A stretch of 56,369 nucleotides of DNA from Azospirillum sp. (GCA_016124535.1 WGNK01000012.1:1-56369), one strand, 5' to 3'. Numbered from the stretch's first letter, positions 34,346 through 43,961 are shown. A program made the numbers and translations. The notes: a model not told the origin generated them from the sequence alone.

Positions 34346-36559
34346 ATGACGGCATCCGACTTCGCGCGGCTGGCCAAATCCCTGGGCGTCGCCGACCACT
34401 ACCGCCACGCCGCCGGACATTCGGTTGAAATCGACACCGGGATCAGGCGCCGGCTGACCGCGGCGCTTGGCTTTCCGGCCGGCACCCCCGACGAGGTCAT
34501 CGACGGGTTACGCCGCCTCAATCAGCGGACCTGGCAGCATGCCTTGCCGGCGGTCCAGGTGCATCGGCAATCCGGCGGTCCAATCGAAGTTCCCATTCGC
34601 GGGCAGGTTGAAACGAACTCGAAGCATGCCACGCTGACCCTGCGCCTGCAAGGCGGCGAAGAGCAGGTCTGGCGGGCCGAACTCGACCGTCTGCCGGTTG
34701 TCGCCACAGCGACGGTCGAAGGCCGCCGGTTCGCATGCCGCAGGTTGCCGATCCCAGGGGCGCTGCCGCCCGGCTATCATCGGCTGTCGGTTGAGTCCGA
34801 TCCGCGGCCGATGTCGCTGATCGTCGCGCCACAGACCGGCTATTTGCCGCCGCATTTGGCCGTGGGTGGCCGCGCCTGGGGACTGTCGCTGCAACTGTTC
34901 GGCCTGCGGTCCGGGAGCAACTGGGGCCACGGCAGTTTCTCTGATCTCGCCGCGGCGGCCAAGGCAACCGGGGCGGCAGGTGGCGGCTTTGTCGGCGTCA
35001 ATCCGCTGCACGCGCTGTTTCCGGTGCGCCCGAACCGGCGCTGCCCCTATGCGCCATCGTCGCGTCGGTTCCTCAATCCGCTCTATCTCGATCCCACCGC
35101 CCTGCCCGAATTCGCCCGCTGCGCGATGGCCGGCCGGCGGGTCGACCGGCCGGGATTTCAGGAACGCCTGGTCCGGCTGCGCGCCGCCGGGATGATCGAC
35201 TACCCCGCGGCGGCGGCCTTGATCTGGCCGATTCTGGAAGCACTCCATCTCGAATTCCGCAAGAACCGGAGCGCCGCCGACGATGCCGACTTCCGCCGGT
35301 TCGTCGATCACGCCGGCGAGGCCCTGCTCGACTACGCGCGCTTTGAAGCGCTGACCGAACATTTTGCCGGCGGCCAGCCGGAGGAGGCCGGGATCGGCTG
35401 GCAGCATTGGCCGGCGGCGTTCCGCCAGCCCCGGTCGCCGGCGGTCGCAGCGCTCGCAGCCGAACGGGCCCAGCGGGTCGAGCTGCACCAATTTCTGCAG
35501 TGGCGCCTCGACGGCCAACTGGCCGCCGCCGCCGCGGCCGGCGCAGCGATGCCGGTCGGGCTCTACCGCGACCTCGCGGTCGGCTTCGACCATGACGGCT
35601 CGGAGGCCTGGACCGAGCAGGCCACGGTGATGAGCGGCGTCTCGGTCGGTTGCCCGCCCGACCTGCGCAACCCGCTGGGGCAGGATTGGGGCGTCGCCGG
35701 GTATAGCCCGCTGGCGCTCGAAGAGTCCGGCTACGCCCCGTTCATCGCCGTATTGCGCGCCAATATGCGCCATGCCGGCGCGCTGCGGATCGACCACGCC
35801 TTCCAGATCGCCCGCCTCTACCTGGTCCCCCACGGCGAGCCGCCGACCCGCGGCAGCTATCTCCGCTATCCGATGGACGATCTGCTCGGCATCGTCGCCC
35901 TGGAGAGCCGGCAGAACCGCTGCATGGTGATCGCCGAGGATCTGGGCACCATCCCGGACGGCTTCCGCGAGGCGGCGATGGCGTCGCAGGCGCTGTCCTA
36001 TCGGATCATCCACCGCGAGCGCGCGCCCGACGACGGCTACCTGCCCGCTGCCGGCTATCCCGAGAGGGCGGCGGTGTCGCTCGGCACCCATGACCAGGCC
36101 ACGCTGGCCGGCTTCTGGCTGGCGCGCGACATCGCGACCCGGCTCCGCCTCGAGCTTTACCCGACCGCCGCGGCAGCCGAGGCCGCACCGGTCGCCCGCG
36201 ACCGCGACCGTCGGCTGCTGCTCGAGGCGCTCGGGCTCGCCGCCCATCCGCCGGAGGTGCTGACCGATCCGGATGGTCGCCCCTCGGAAGTGCTGGTCAC
36301 CGCCGCCCACCGCTTTCTCGCCGAGACGCCTTGCCGCATGGTCATCGTCAACCCCGACGACCTCGCCGGCGCGCTCGACCAGGTCAACCTGCCCCACACC
36401 ATCGACCAATACCCCAACTGGCGCCGGCGCTGCCCCGCGACGATTCCCGCCCTGCTCGAGCATCCCGCGATCCGGATGCTGACCGAGATATTCGAGACCC
36501 GCAGATGTCAGGAAGAGCCTCCCTCACGCGCGACAAGACCCGCCCAACCAATAGCGTGA
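34346..36559 (+). CDS. malQ: 4-alpha-glucanotransferase
   Basis: A 737-residue GH77 amylomaltase that transfers glucan segments between malto-oligosaccharides. An N-terminal extension (about residues 1-155) precedes the barrel, as in the MalQ type of proteobacteria. Catalytic segments: ALRIDHAFQIARLY with the nucleophile Asp, VIAEDLGTIPDGFREAAM with the acid Glu, and GTHDQATLAGFW with the transition-state Asp; YAPSSRRFLNPLYLDP is also typical. With treS opposite, the pair points to trehalose/maltose/glycogen turnover. A hairpin (36624-36642) follows it. Confidence 0.95.
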   Translation: MTASDFARLAKSLGVADHYRHAAGHSVEIDTGIRRRLTAALGFPAGTPDEVIDGLRRLNQRTWQHALPAVQVHRQSGGPIEVPIRGQVETNSKHATLTLRLQGGEEQVWRAELDRLPVVATATVEGRRFACRRLPIPGALPPGYHRLSVESDPRPMSLIVAPQTGYLPPHLAVGGRAWGLSLQLFGLRSGSNWGHGSFSDLAAAAKATGAAGGGFVGVNPLHALFPVRPNRRCPYAPSSRRFLNPLYLDPTALPEFARCAMAGRRVDRPGFQERLVRLRAAGMIDYPAAAALIWPILEALHLEFRKNRSAADDADFRRFVDHAGEALLDYARFEALTEHFAGGQPEEAGIGWQHWPAAFRQPRSPAVAALAAERAQRVELHQFLQWRLDGQLAAAAAAGAAMPVGLYRDLAVGFDHDGSEAWTEQATVMSGVSVGCPPDLRNPLGQDWGVAGYSPLALEESGYAPFIAVLRANMRHAGALRIDHAFQIARLYLVPHGEPPTRGSYLRYPMDDLLGIVALESRQNRCMVIAEDLGTIPDGFREAAMASQALSYRIIHRERAPDDGYLPAAGYPERAAVSLGTHDQATLAGFWLARDIATRLRLELYPTAAAAEAAPVARDRDRRLLLEALGLAAHPPEVLTDPDGRPSEVLVTAAHRFLAETPCRMVIVNPDDLAGALDQVNLPHTIDQYPNWRRRCPATIPALLEHPAIRMLTEIFETRRCQEEPPSRATRPAQPIA

Positions 36560-36699
36560 CAGGTCCCGATGCCCTGAGATATCCTTGCCGTCGACGTTAG
36601 CTCCAGCCCTTGGTCCATACTCGGTCGGACTCCGGAGCCGACGTAACCGATCGGGCATTTGCGCCCATTGGAATCAATTGAGATGATGGGAGATGACGC

Positions 36700-36945
36700 A
36701 TGGGTCCGTACCCCTACCGCACCGCCCATCATGCGCGCTACCAACTGGACAATCTGACCCAAGAAGATAGGGCGCATCTCGTTGAAATCTTCTTAAGTGA
36801 TCCGCAATTTGAAAGCAGCACTAAAATATTGCCTAAGACAGGGCATTATATCTCGCAGGTCGGAAGCAAGAGAGTCGTCTGGACAAAGGGAGATGATGGG
36901 GTGCCTTTGATTTTGACTGTAGTCGATAAGCCACTACCTTATTGA
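36700..36945 (+). CDS. Small hypothetical protein of an AT-richer cassette
   Basis: An 81-residue protein, MGPYPYRTAHHARYQLDNLT..., ending GHYISQVGSKRVVWTKGDDG and then VPLILTVVDKPLPY. I do not recognise a family with confidence. The compact beta-rich ending, with a conserved-looking KRVVW and VPLILTVVDK, recalls RelE/ParE-fold toxins, but this is only an impression. GGGAGA lies near the ATG. The next gene begins seven bases after its stop, so the two form a unit. Codon use is clearly more AT-rich than malQ or comM. Confidence 0.6.
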   Translation: MGPYPYRTAHHARYQLDNLTQEDRAHLVEIFLSDPQFESSTKILPKTGHYISQVGSKRVVWTKGDDGVPLILTVVDKPLPY

Positions 36946-36952
36946 TGGTGAA

Positions 36953-37576
36953 ATGCCCTATCTCGAACGATTCTCCTTGAATCTGGGCACGGCTGAATCC
37001 GAACTGGTGACCTTCAGAGAGTGGATGCGCCGGAACACGCTGTTCAAGGAAACCGCCATTGTGGCCGAGATAAGAGCGAGGCCTCATCTCGCTTGCTTGA
37101 TCGGCCTGCTCATGCCTGGCATGGCCAAACCGGACGTCTACAAGCATGAGTTTGAGGTCCAGGGGATTTTTCGTGCAGACCTTGTTGTCGGAAACCAGGG
37201 ACAGCGAAAATTCGTCCTCGTCGAATTTGAAGGTGGTGATACGAACAGCCTATTCGGACCGAAAAGAACCAAGCAGTACCGATATTGGTCGTCGGAACTG
37301 GAACACGGGTTCAGCCAGTTGGTCGATTGGGCATGGTCGAAGAGCGACAATGGACAATCGAGCATATTTCAGAATACCTTCGAATGTAACGATTTCTGCG
37401 ACCTCTTTGTCGTCGTTTGCGGGAGAGACAGCACCCTGAATCCGATGGAACGAAAACGTTTCGAGTGGAGAAGCGACAAAGTAAGTTTGGCCGGGACAAC
37501 ATCTTTGATTTTGACTTATGATGATTTGTTGCTTCATTTTGAGTCTACCTTGGAAGCCTTGAAGAGCTATTTATAG
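36953..37576 (+). CDS. DUF4263 / Shedu-like nuclease-fold protein
   Basis: A 207-residue protein. The central segment GIFRADLVVGNQGQRKFVLV followed by EFEGGDTNSLFGPKRTKQYR and then ELEHGFSQLVDWAW matches what I know of DUF4263 proteins, the family of the Shedu anti-phage nuclease. It resembles a PD-(D/E)xK core: Asp76, Glu91, then Glu93 where Lys is usual, and Gln122. No N-terminal fused domain is present. It is the second gene of an AT-richer pair inserted between malQ and comM. A defence function is inferred from family and setting, not shown. Confidence 0.65.
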   Translation: MPYLERFSLNLGTAESELVTFREWMRRNTLFKETAIVAEIRARPHLACLIGLLMPGMAKPDVYKHEFEVQGIFRADLVVGNQGQRKFVLVEFEGGDTNSLFGPKRTKQYRYWSSELEHGFSQLVDWAWSKSDNGQSSIFQNTFECNDFCDLFVVVCGRDSTLNPMERKRFEWRSDKVSLAGTTSLILTYDDLLLHFESTLEALKSYL

Positions 37577-37746
37577 CTTTTTCTCCTTTTCTCCTTAGAC
37601 CAGCTCTTGGCTGCGGTCCCGGGCTTCACCGTGGCCGGTCAGGTTAGATCGACCCGCCGATCGATGCCCACCACAGCCGTAACCCGCGAAGCGCTGGCGC
37701 AGCCGCTGCTTACTGCCTACACTCGTATGCAGACAGGCCGGCAGGG

Positions 37747-39306
37747 TTGGGGGCGTCGTTGGTTGCGCGGGTCAGCACGGTGGCGTTCCAGGGGATCGAG
37801 GTGCTGGACATCGATGTCCAGGTCCAGATGTCCGGCGGCATTGTCGCGTTCAATGTCGTCGGGCTGCCCGACAAGGCAGTCGGCGAAAGCCGCGAGCGGG
37901 TGCGCGCCTCGCTGCACGCCTTGGGGTTGGCACTGCCGCCCAAGCGGATCACGGTCAACCTGGCGCCGGCCGATGTACTCAAGGAGGGCAGTCATTTCGA
38001 CCTGCCGATCGCGCTTGGTCTGCTGACCGTGATGGGCGTGGTGCCGGGCGACCAGATCGCCGACTACGCCGCATTGGGCGAACTGGCGCTCGATGGCGCC
38101 CTGACCGCCGTGGCCGGAGTCCTGCCGGCGGCGCTCAACGCCGCAGCCCAGGGCCGCGGCCTGATCTGCCCTGCGGCCTGCGGCGGCGAGGCGGCCTGGG
38201 CCGGCGAGGACTTCGACGTGCTGGCGCCGCTCAACCTGCTGGCGCTGATCAACCACTTCAAGGGCACCCAGGTGCTGTCGCGGCCGCGGCCCAAGTTAGA
38301 GGAGATCGGCGGCGGCGGTCCCGACCTGCGGGACATCAAGGGTCAGGAGAGTGCCAAACGGGCGCTCGAAGTGGCGGCGGCCGGCGGCCACAACCTGCTG
38401 ATGATCGGGCCGCCCGGATCGGGCAAATCGATGCTGGCGGCGCGCCTGCCCGGCCTTTTGCCGCCGCTCGACGCCACCGAGGCGCTGGAAGTCTCGATGA
38501 TCCACTCGGTCGCCGGTTTGTTGGAAGGCGGCCGTCTGTTGCGCCGCCGGCCGTTCCGCGATCCCCACCATTCGGCCTCGCTGCCGGCCCTGGTCGGCGG
38601 CGGGGTGCGGGCACGGCCGGGCGAAATCTCGCTGGCCCATCAAGGCGTGCTGTTCCTCGACGAATTGCCCGAGTTTCCGCGCCAGACCCTGGAATCGCTG
38701 CGCCAGCCCCTGGAGACCGGCCGGGCAACCGTGTCGCGGGCCAACCACCATGTCACCTATCCGGCGCGGGTCCAACTGGTAGCGGCGATGAACCCGTGCC
38801 GCTGCGGCCATCTCGACAACCCCGCCTTGGCCTGTCCGCGCGCGCCGAAATGCGCGGCGGAGTATCAGTCGAAGATTTCCGGGCCGCTGTTCGACCGCAT
38901 CGACTGCCATATCGAAGTGCCGGCGGTCAGCCCGGCCGATCTCAGCCTGCCGCCGCCCGCCGAAGGCAGCGCCGAGGTGGCGGCACGGGTGGCAGCGGCT
39001 CGCACGGTCCAGAGTGCCCGCTACCGTGACCTCGAAGGCATCGGCGGCGACCCCGCCGCCCGCCGCCCGCGGGTCACCACCAACGCCCAGGCCGACGGCG
39101 AGCTGTTGGAGAAGGTCGCGGCCCCCGACCAGCCCGGACGGTCGCTGTTAACCGAGGCGGCCGAGCGGATGCATCTGTCGGCCCGGGGCTACCACCGGGT
39201 GCTGCGGGTCGCGCGCAGCTTGGCGGATCTAGACCGCGCCGACGGTGTCCGCCGACTCCACATTGCCGAGGCTCTGAGCTACCGCAGAATTGCGCCCGGC
39301 CGATAA
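37747..39306 (+). CDS. comM: ComM/YifB family Mg-chelatase-like AAA ATPase
   Basis: A 519-residue ATPase. The N-terminal ChlI-like domain (VSTVAFQGIEVLDIDVQVQM, VVGLPDKAVGESRERVRAS) precedes an AAA core with Walker A GPPGSGKSMLAARLPGLLPP, Walker B GVLFLDELPEF and a CxC zinc-like stretch NPCRCGHL, and a C-terminal Mg_chelatase_C helix bundle (LSARGYHRVLRVARSLADL). ComM drives branch migration during natural transformation. The start is a TTG at 37747; a second in-frame TTG four codons on fits the family N-terminus slightly better. Confidence 0.93.
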   Translation: MGASLVARVSTVAFQGIEVLDIDVQVQMSGGIVAFNVVGLPDKAVGESRERVRASLHALGLALPPKRITVNLAPADVLKEGSHFDLPIALGLLTVMGVVPGDQIADYAALGELALDGALTAVAGVLPAALNAAAQGRGLICPAACGGEAAWAGEDFDVLAPLNLLALINHFKGTQVLSRPRPKLEEIGGGGPDLRDIKGQESAKRALEVAAAGGHNLLMIGPPGSGKSMLAARLPGLLPPLDATEALEVSMIHSVAGLLEGGRLLRRRPFRDPHHSASLPALVGGGVRARPGEISLAHQGVLFLDELPEFPRQTLESLRQPLETGRATVSRANHHVTYPARVQLVAAMNPCRCGHLDNPALACPRAPKCAAEYQSKISGPLFDRIDCHIEVPAVSPADLSLPPPAEGSAEVAARVAAARTVQSARYRDLEGIGGDPAARRPRVTTNAQADGELLEKVAAPDQPGRSLLTEAAERMHLSARGYHRVLRVARSLADLDRADGVRRLHIAEALSYRRIAPGR

Positions 39307-39936
39307 CCGAGGGACCACGCCGGGCGCGCCAGCCGCGCGCCGCTTCATTGGGCCAAGCCTGCCCGGACCACTCGCCGAACCCGGCCACCCCCGCGGCACG
39401 ACCGGGGCTGGGCAGACCGGCGCGGGCAAGCCCGCCGACAGCCGGTCGTCCCTTGCGCCGCGCGCGCCGTCGGCGCTGCGCCGCGCTGAAGCACAGACCA
39501 GTAGCCCGATTCGACCAACTGGCAGCCGCGACAGAACGACGCCAATATTACCCAAATCTTCCATTGTTAAAGGCTCGGTCCGGCACTATCCTAACTGTCG
39601 CGACCAACCGCAATCCGCCTGCTTCCATGGGAGGGAGCCGGCGGCGTCGCGTGCGGAATCGGGTGTGGCTTGGCCAAGTGCCGTCGGCTGCGCGCCGTGA
39701 CGTGACGCTCGGGAATAGGCGGTTGCAAGGATGAACCTCGAAGCCGGTTTTTGCCCGCAAGGCGGAAACCCGGATGCCGATGGCCGATCTGTTGACCGTG
39801 CTGGCAGCTCGCAAAAAGCGCCGTTGAACGGAGGATCGGACCGGGTCCGCAGAGGCTTCGCTTAACATGTTGGCGTGCCAGCTTCCCGTAGGTCGCGCGG
39901 GCGGGTTGGGGAAGGCGTCACGAGGATTTTATTTGC
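39307..39936 (+). other. Intergenic region and leader of rne
   Basis: No gene supported in these 630 bases. They carry a promoter at 39564-39592 and then a leader of about 340 bases to the rne ATG. In E. coli the rne mRNA has a leader of similar size through which RNase E controls its own message, so the same may hold here. A short open frame from 39731 lacks a convincing ribosome site. Confidence 0.5.
39564..39592 (+). promoter_or_regulatory. Sigma70-type promoter for rne
   Basis: TTGTTA at 39564-39569 and TATCCT at 39587-39592 are exactly 17 bases apart, in a locally AT-richer patch of a GC-rich region. The start point would be near 39599. Confidence 0.5.
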
Positions 39937-42900
39937 ATGGCAAAGCGCATGCTGGTGGATGCCACGCAGCCCGAGGAAACCCGGGTGGTCGTGGTAAGTG
40001 GAAATAAACTGGAAGATCTCGACTTCGAGATCGCAACGCGAAAGCAGCTCAAGGGTAATATTTACCTGGCCAAGGTGACGCGGGTTGAGCCGTCGCTGCA
40101 AGCCGCTTTCGTCGAATATGGCGGCAATCGCCACGGCTTTCTGGCATTTTCGGAAATCCACCCGGACTATTATCGCATCCCGGTGGCCGATCGCGAGGCC
40201 CTGCTCGCCGAAGAGGAACGTCTGGCCGCGCACGCCGAAGCCGAGTCGGCTGCCGAGGCCGACCCCCGGCCGTCGGGACGGTCGCGCAATGGTGGCGGTC
40301 GGCACGCGCCCCGGCTGCCCGAGCCCACGTTCGATCCTCAGCCGCGCGTGGACTCCTCGGCGCCGGAACCGGCTTTGGCACCGGAAAACGCTGTGGCGGC
40401 GGAGCCGCCACTGGCGACCGAGGCCGAGCCACCCGACCAGTCGCCCGCGGCCACGGCGTTCCCGGCCGAAACCGAGGCGACGGTGGCCCCCGAAGATTCG
40501 GCTCCCGAAGAGTCCGCCGATCCCGGTGGGACCGACACGACCGGCCCCGAAGAGGCGGCATCGGCCGAGACTGAATCCGCCGGGACTGGATTGGAGGAAA
40601 ACGCCGCTCTGACCACCCCATTGGTCGAGCCGGCGATCGGCACCGCCGACCCGGAGACACCAGCGGCATCCGACCCGTTCGGAGATGGCGGCGGCGACGG
40701 TGAGCCGCCAGCCGAGCCTGCCTCGCCGCTTGCAGACGCCGGGGCTCCGGCGTCTGAGCCCGATTTGGCGCCCGATTTGGCCACCGGCGGCGCACAGGAA
40801 GCGGAGGATGCCCCGTCCCAACCGGTCTATCAGACGCCCCAGCCGTCTTATCAGCCGCCGCTCTATGACCAGCCGCAGCCGTATTACGAGCAGCCGCTCT
40901 ATCACCAGCCGCAACCGGACCAGCCCTCGTCCGGTCCCGCGCTGCGGGCGGCGCATTACCGCGCCGAGACCATCAGCGAGGCCCGCGGCGACTCCCGCCC
41001 GGACGGCGACGACGACGACGATCGCATTGCCCCGTCGGATGACCAGTTCGATTCCGAGTGGTCGCGCGCCCACGAAGCCCCTGCCGACCACGAGGGTTCG
41101 GCACTGGCCGAACAGGCCGACAGCGACCTCAACCTCGACGAGATCGGTGGCGACGAGGTCGAAGAGGCGGTGCGGCGCCGGCCACGGCCGATTCGCAGCT
41201 ACAAGATCCAGGAAGTCGTCAAGCGCCGGCAAATCATGTTGGTCCAGGTGACCAAGGAGGAGCGCGGCACCAAGGGTGCGGCGCTGACCACCTACCTGTC
41301 CTTGCCTGGGCGCTACTGCGTTCTGATGCCCAATACCGGGCGCGGCGGCGGGATCAGCCGCAAGATCACCAACCCGCAGGACCGCAAGCGCCTCAAGGAG
41401 ATGTTGAGCGATCTCGATATTCCCAAGGGCATGGCGGTCATCCTGCGCACCGCCGGGATGGAGCGCAGCAAAGCCGAGATCAAGCGTGACCTCGAATACC
41501 TGTTGCGGCTGTGGGATGACATTCGCGAACTGACCCTTAAGTCGACCGCACCGGCCCTGATCTACGAAGAGGCCAATCTAATCAAGCGCTCGATCCGCGA
41601 TCTCTACAGCAACGAGATCGACGAGATCATGGTCGAAGGCGACGACGGCTATCGTCTCGCCAAAGACTTCATGAACATGCTGATGCCGAGCCACGCCAAG
41701 CGGGTGCAGCCCTATCGCGACGAAGCGATCCCGCTGTTCTTCCGCTACCAGGTCGAAGGCCAGATCGACGCCATCCATAGCCCGACGGTGCAGCTGCGGT
41801 CGGGCGGCTATATCGTGATCAATCCGACCGAGGCGCTGGTCGCGATCGACGTCAATTCCGGCCGTTCGACCCGCGAACGGAATATCGAAGAGACCGCGTT
41901 CAAGACCAATCTCGAGGCGGCCGAGGAAATCGCCCGCCAGCTGCGCCTGCGCGACCTCGCCGGGCTGATCGTGATCGACTTCATCGACATGGAGGACCCG
42001 CGCAACAATGCCGGGGTCGAGCGGCGGCTGAAAGACGCGATGAAATACGACCGCGCGCGCATCCAGCTCGGCCGCATCTCGCCGTTCGGCTTGCTCGAAC
42101 TGTCGCGCCAAAGGCTGCGACCCAGCCTGCTTGAGACCAATTTCGAGCACTGCCGCCATTGCGCCGGCACCGGCGTGGTTCGCTCGATCGAATCCGCGGC
42201 ACTCCATGTCCTGCGCGCGATCGAAGAGGAAGGCATCCGCAAGCGGTCGGCCGAAATCACCGTCTATATTCCGACCGCGATCGCACTCTACCTGTTCAAT
42301 CAGAAGCGCGTGGAACTGACCCGGATCGAGCGCAAATACGGCTTCGCCGTCACCTTGCTGAGCGACGACACCCTGATCCCGCCGGACCTTCGGCTGGAAC
42401 GGGGCAGACCACGCGCCGCCGACGAAGCGGCACCCGCCGCGATCAACCCGGAGCGCATCTTCGCCGAGACCGACCGCCAACTCGAACGCGATGCGGCCGA
42501 ACTCGACGATGACGAGCCGCAGGACGATGACGAGGAGGCCGGCGACCAGGCGATTGCCGAATCCGCGGCAGAGAGCCAGGATACCGAGGCCTCGGCGGTG
42601 GAACTGCCCCACGACGACCGGGCCGATCGCAGACGCAGCCGGCGTGGGCGGCGTGGACGGCGCAGGTTCGGCGCCGAGGACCGCATCCCGGAGGCCCGCA
42701 GCGGACCGCCGCCGGCCGCCCTGGCCCCCGAGGCCGACTTGGCCCCTGGCGATGACGACGATGGCGACGGCGCCGATGTCGAGCCCGGCAGCGAGGCCGT
42801 TCCCCAAGACGCCGACGGCGAGGGGTCGGACGAGCGCGAGACCGCCGAGGCGGGCAGCGCCGCGGCCGAAGGTGCCCGCAAGCGCCGTCGTGGTAAGCGG

Positions 42901-43830
42901 GGTGGCCGCCGGCGCGGGCGCGGCGACACCGGCACCGTCCACGACCATGCCGCGGCACCGGATTCCCCGGACGACTCCGAGTTTTCGGAAAGCGCCGAGA
43001 CCGCCTCCGACCTGGCAGTCGCACCGCCTGAGGTCGCTGCCGGAATCCCGATCGCCGTGATGGAGCCGGCTGATTTCGACTGGCTGCTGGCCGGGGATCC
43101 TGTGCCGGCAGACACGGTCGCGGAACCGGCGGTTACCGATTTCGCTCCGGCCATCGCCGGCACCGAACCGATGCCGGAGGGAACCATCGCCGAGGCCCCG
43201 ACGGCGGAGGAATCGGCCGCGGACGCCGGTACCGCGGCATCGAGCCCGGACGGGTCGCCCGAGACACCCGAGATCGTCGAAGCGCCTCGTCGGCGCAGTC
43301 GCCGGCGCACCACGGCGGACACCGCCGATGACGCCGCCGCCGACCGGCCCAAGCGGCCGCGCCGGCGTTCGCGCAGCGAGTCCCCGTCGGATGGCTTTGG
43401 AGCCGGCACCGATGTCGGGCTGACGCCGCCGCTGGATTTCGATGTCGGCGCGACACCCGACTCCTGGCCGACCACGGCCGGCCCGGACGCCGAACCGTCT
43501 CCAGAGGAAATGGCCTTCGCCCGCCATATGCTCGGACTCGACGGCGAGGACGGCGCCCCCGAGGCGGCCGCTGTTGCCAACGCCCCACCAGCTTCGCAGG
43601 CGGCGGACGCGGCAATGCCTTTGGCGGAGTCTGACGAAGCCGGACCGGCGGAAACGGTCCTCAGCGGAGCGGGGCCGGTCGAGAGCCAGGCGGCGGAGCC
43701 GCCGAGCGAACCTGCGGTCGGCACCGAGTCGGCCCCCGTGGAAGACGCCCCGCCGGCTCCGGTGGTCGAGGTGGTCAATCGGCCGCCCGAACAACCGCGC
43801 CGCGGCTGGTGGAGCCGCAATGAGTCTTGA
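39937..43830 (+). CDS. rne: Ribonuclease E
   Basis: A 1297-residue endoribonuclease and degradosome scaffold. MAKRMLVDATQPEETRVVVV starts the catalytic half. The S1 domain is split by an acidic insertion of about 300 residues (roughly 95-410), rich in Glu, Ala, Pro and a YQPP/YDQPQP repeat, as in other alphaproteobacteria. Catalytic aspartates lie in VAIDVNSGRSTRE and VIDFIDMEDPRNN; the Zn-link is HCRHCAGTG. The disordered C-terminal half (from about 830) has Arg-rich patches (RRRSRRGRRGRRR, RKRRRGKRGGRRRGRG, RRRSRRR) for RNA and partner binding among acidic stretches. AGGATTTTATTTGC precedes the ATG. Confidence 0.96.
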   Translation: MAKRMLVDATQPEETRVVVVSGNKLEDLDFEIATRKQLKGNIYLAKVTRVEPSLQAAFVEYGGNRHGFLAFSEIHPDYYRIPVADREALLAEEERLAAHAEAESAAEADPRPSGRSRNGGGRHAPRLPEPTFDPQPRVDSSAPEPALAPENAVAAEPPLATEAEPPDQSPAATAFPAETEATVAPEDSAPEESADPGGTDTTGPEEAASAETESAGTGLEENAALTTPLVEPAIGTADPETPAASDPFGDGGGDGEPPAEPASPLADAGAPASEPDLAPDLATGGAQEAEDAPSQPVYQTPQPSYQPPLYDQPQPYYEQPLYHQPQPDQPSSGPALRAAHYRAETISEARGDSRPDGDDDDDRIAPSDDQFDSEWSRAHEAPADHEGSALAEQADSDLNLDEIGGDEVEEAVRRRPRPIRSYKIQEVVKRRQIMLVQVTKEERGTKGAALTTYLSLPGRYCVLMPNTGRGGGISRKITNPQDRKRLKEMLSDLDIPKGMAVILRTAGMERSKAEIKRDLEYLLRLWDDIRELTLKSTAPALIYEEANLIKRSIRDLYSNEIDEIMVEGDDGYRLAKDFMNMLMPSHAKRVQPYRDEAIPLFFRYQVEGQIDAIHSPTVQLRSGGYIVINPTEALVAIDVNSGRSTRERNIEETAFKTNLEAAEEIARQLRLRDLAGLIVIDFIDMEDPRNNAGVERRLKDAMKYDRARIQLGRISPFGLLELSRQRLRPSLLETNFEHCRHCAGTGVVRSIESAALHVLRAIEEEGIRKRSAEITVYIPTAIALYLFNQKRVELTRIERKYGFAVTLLSDDTLIPPDLRLERGRPRAADEAAPAAINPERIFAETDRQLERDAAELDDDEPQDDDEEAGDQAIAESAAESQDTEASAVELPHDDRADRRRSRRGRRGRRRFGAEDRIPEARSGPPPAALAPEADLAPGDDDDGDGADVEPGSEAVPQDADGEGSDERETAEAGSAAAEGARKRRRGKRGGRRRGRGDTGTVHDHAAAPDSPDDSEFSESAETASDLAVAPPEVAAGIPIAVMEPADFDWLLAGDPVPADTVAEPAVTDFAPAIAGTEPMPEGTIAEAPTAEESAADAGTAASSPDGSPETPEIVEAPRRRSRRRTTADTADDAAADRPKRPRRRSRSESPSDGFGAGTDVGLTPPLDFDVGATPDSWPTTAGPDAEPSPEEMAFARHMLGLDGEDGAPEAAAVANAPPASQAADAAMPLAESDEAGPAETVLSGAGPVESQAAEPPSEPAVGTESAPVEDAPPAPVVEVVNRPPEQPRRGWWSRNES

Positions 43831-43874
43831 AACTCAGCGGGAAGCCTCCATCCTGATGTGAGTCGCTCCGAGAC

Positions 43875-43896
43875 CCCGGCGGGCCACCCCGCCGGG
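43875..43896 (+). terminator. Stem-loop after rne
   Basis: CCCGGCGGG and CCCGCCGGG, separated by four bases, form a perfect nine-base stem 45 bases after the rne stop. A T run is lacking. It separates rne from the caspase-like gene. Confidence 0.55.
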
Positions 43897-43961
43897 ATCG
43901 AAGCGGCGCATTTGGGCGCCCGAGCGGCGCCGCCGCCCTTTGACGCTGGGAGGACAGGGGA

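Noticed and set aside
41578..43794. 738-codon open frame antisense to rne
   Set aside because: It depends on the biased acidic and Arg-rich codons of the rne C-terminal half; no domain seen.
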